Positions 12,173 through 13,069 of a DNA stretch of 13,069 nt are shown one piece after another. Under the pieces are notes generated by a model, which saw only the letters and a program-made list of their open reading frames with translations, was not told the origin of the DNA and made no database searches. The DNA comes from DASUFH01 sp036274645. Lineage in GTDB: Bacteria; Acidobacteriota; Terriglobia; 20CM-2-55-15. The stretch spans positions 1-13,069 of the forward strand of contig DASUFH010000251.1 of the NCBI GenBank assembly GCA_036274645.1, in the 5' to 3' direction. Within the stretch, counting starts at the first letter, position 1; each line of letters starts with the position of its first letter. Position numbers and translations under genes: made by a program.

Positions 12173-13069
12173 TTACTTTGCTCCGCGGCCCCAGATGACG
12201 ACCGGGACCGTTTTCAGCAAAATTTTTAAATCCAGGAGCAGAGACCAGTTGTCAATGTAGCGGAGGTCGAGTTTCATCCAGTCCTGAAAGCTTACTTCGT
12301 TTCGTCCGCTGACCTGCCAGAGGCAGGTAATCCCCGGCTTCATGCTCAGTCTTCGGCGTTGCCATCGCTCGTACCGGGCTACTTCCTGGGGGAGCGGGGG
12401 GCGCGGCCCGACAATGCTCATATCGCCGCGCAGGACGTTAAGGAGCTGGGGAAATTCGTCGATGCTCCAGCGGCGGAGAATGCGGCCGACAGGCGTGATG
12501 CGGGGATCTCTGGACGATTTGAAGACGGGGCCATCCATTTCATTGATGGCCTCGAGTTCGAGGCGCTGCTGCTCGGCGTTGTCGACCATGGAACGGAGCT
12601 TGTACATCGTGAACACCCGGCCGTTCAGCCCGCAGCGCTGCTGTTTGAAGAGTATTGGGCCGGGAGATGTCAGTTTGATTAGGATGGCAGAGACAAGCAG
12701 GAAAGGGGCCGCAACCAGGATCGCTATGCCGGCAACAGTAACATCCATAACGCGTCGGACCAGAAGCACGGCCTGGTTTGTGGGGGTCGTGCTGAACGAA
12801 AGAAGGGGAAACTGGTCCAGCCGATGGAGGTCCACCCGTGAGATGGACTGGGGAAAGAAGTTCACCACCAGGGTGGCAGTTACGCCTAGTTCTTCACATG
12901 AACGGAAGATTTCGGTAAACTCCTCCAGATCTTCGCGGCCGGTTGCCACGATGACGAGTTCATCGACTCCTCCTTCTTCCAGAAGGACGCGCGCGCTGCT
13001 GGGGGGAAAGACGCCTTTGCTGATAAAGCCCCAGTGGCTGTTGTCCTCGACTTTCCGCGCAAACTCGCG
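12173..13069 (-). CDS. Polyprenyl-phosphate sugar-1-phosphate transferase (5' end outside window)
   Basis: 298 residues are visible and the reading frame stays open to the window edge, so the true start lies beyond 13069. Full-length members are about 450-500 residues, with N-terminal membrane helices and a Rossmann-like domain. Residues 1-90 are the end of that domain (VDELVIVATG). The catalytic region starts with a hydrophobic hairpin helix (RRVMDVTVAGIAILVAAPF), then SPGPILFKQQRCG, YKLRSM, the catalytic Asp204-Glu205 in SIDEFPQLLNVL, SIVGPRPP, and KPGITCLWQVSGRN. It moves a sugar phosphate from a UDP-sugar to undecaprenyl phosphate in the inner membrane, starting an exopolysaccharide, capsule or O-antigen repeat unit (WcaJ/WbaP/PssY type). 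The sugar specificity cannot be told from the sequence. It ends in GRGAK, and an intergenic gap follows. Confidence 0.95.
   Translation of the reverse strand, partial: REFARKVEDNSHWGFISKGVFPPSSARVLLEEGGVDELVIVATGREDLEEFTEIFRSCEELGVTATLVVNFFPQSISRVDLHRLDQFPLLSFSTTPTNQAVLLVRRVMDVTVAGIAILVAAPFLLVSAILIKLTSPGPILFKQQRCGLNGRVFTMYKLRSMVDNAEQQRLELEAINEMDGPVFKSSRDPRITPVGRILRRWSIDEFPQLLNVLRGDMSIVGPRPPLPQEVARYERWQRRRLSMKPGITCLWQVSGRNEVSFQDWMKLDLRYIDNWSLLLDLKILLKTVPVVIWGRGAK

Noticed and set aside
1..13069. CRISPR arrays, tRNA or rRNA genes, transposases
   Set aside because: No regularly spaced repeats, no cloverleaf or rRNA sequence and no transposase-like protein could be recognised.

Overview
The window is a compact, moderately GC-rich bacterial segment in which every supported gene lies on the minus strand, so transcription runs from high to low coordinates. 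An OmpA-type peptidoglycan-binding domain, a secretin-type STN domain and an Ssu/Tau-type ABC importer point to a diderm (Gram-negative) bacterium. Overall style and gene content would fit Acidobacteriota or a similar soil lineage, but this is an impression and no marker gene here settles it.

Layout in transcription order. (a) 12173-13069: 5'-truncated membrane sugar-phosphate transferase that starts exopolysaccharide or O-antigen synthesis, followed by a ~170 bp spacer with a weak promoter candidate. (b) 8846-12005: a tight run of a secreted Pro/Gly-rich STN-domain protein, smpB, a Fic-fold protein whose catalytic motif is destroyed, and an E1/MoeB/ThiF-like adenylyltransferase; the last two overlap by ATGA. 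(c) 8523-8845: no intact gene, but a broken copy of the start of the carbon-nitrogen hydrolase gene found at the other end of the window, ending at a candidate dispersed repeat. (d) 593-8522: an eight-gene module of ABC permease, ABC ATPase, membrane-hairpin coiled-coil protein, AAA ATPase, charged helical protein, metallopeptidase-like protein with a degenerate HxxGH motif, PspA/IM30-family protein, and a membrane-anchored solute-binding protein fused to an OmpA domain. The first six genes overlap one another; the last two are preceded by an 88 bp gap with a promoter candidate. (e) 1-516: carbon-nitrogen hydrolase of the N-carbamoylputrescine amidase type, cut by the window edge.

The most interesting unit is module (d). 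It joins an ABC importer with a PspA (bacterial ESCRT-III superfamily) protein, a classical AAA ATPase with a Vps4/katanin-like pore loop, a membrane-hairpin coiled-coil protein and a solute sensor that can grip peptidoglycan. I infer an envelope-stress or membrane-remodelling machine linked to a transporter; the substrate and mechanism cannot be read from the sequence. The module is bracketed by ~88 bp direct repeats of about 75% identity (445-532 and 8763-8848). This suggests it was inserted, or arose by duplication, between the E1-like gene and the hydrolase gene, which may once have been adjacent.
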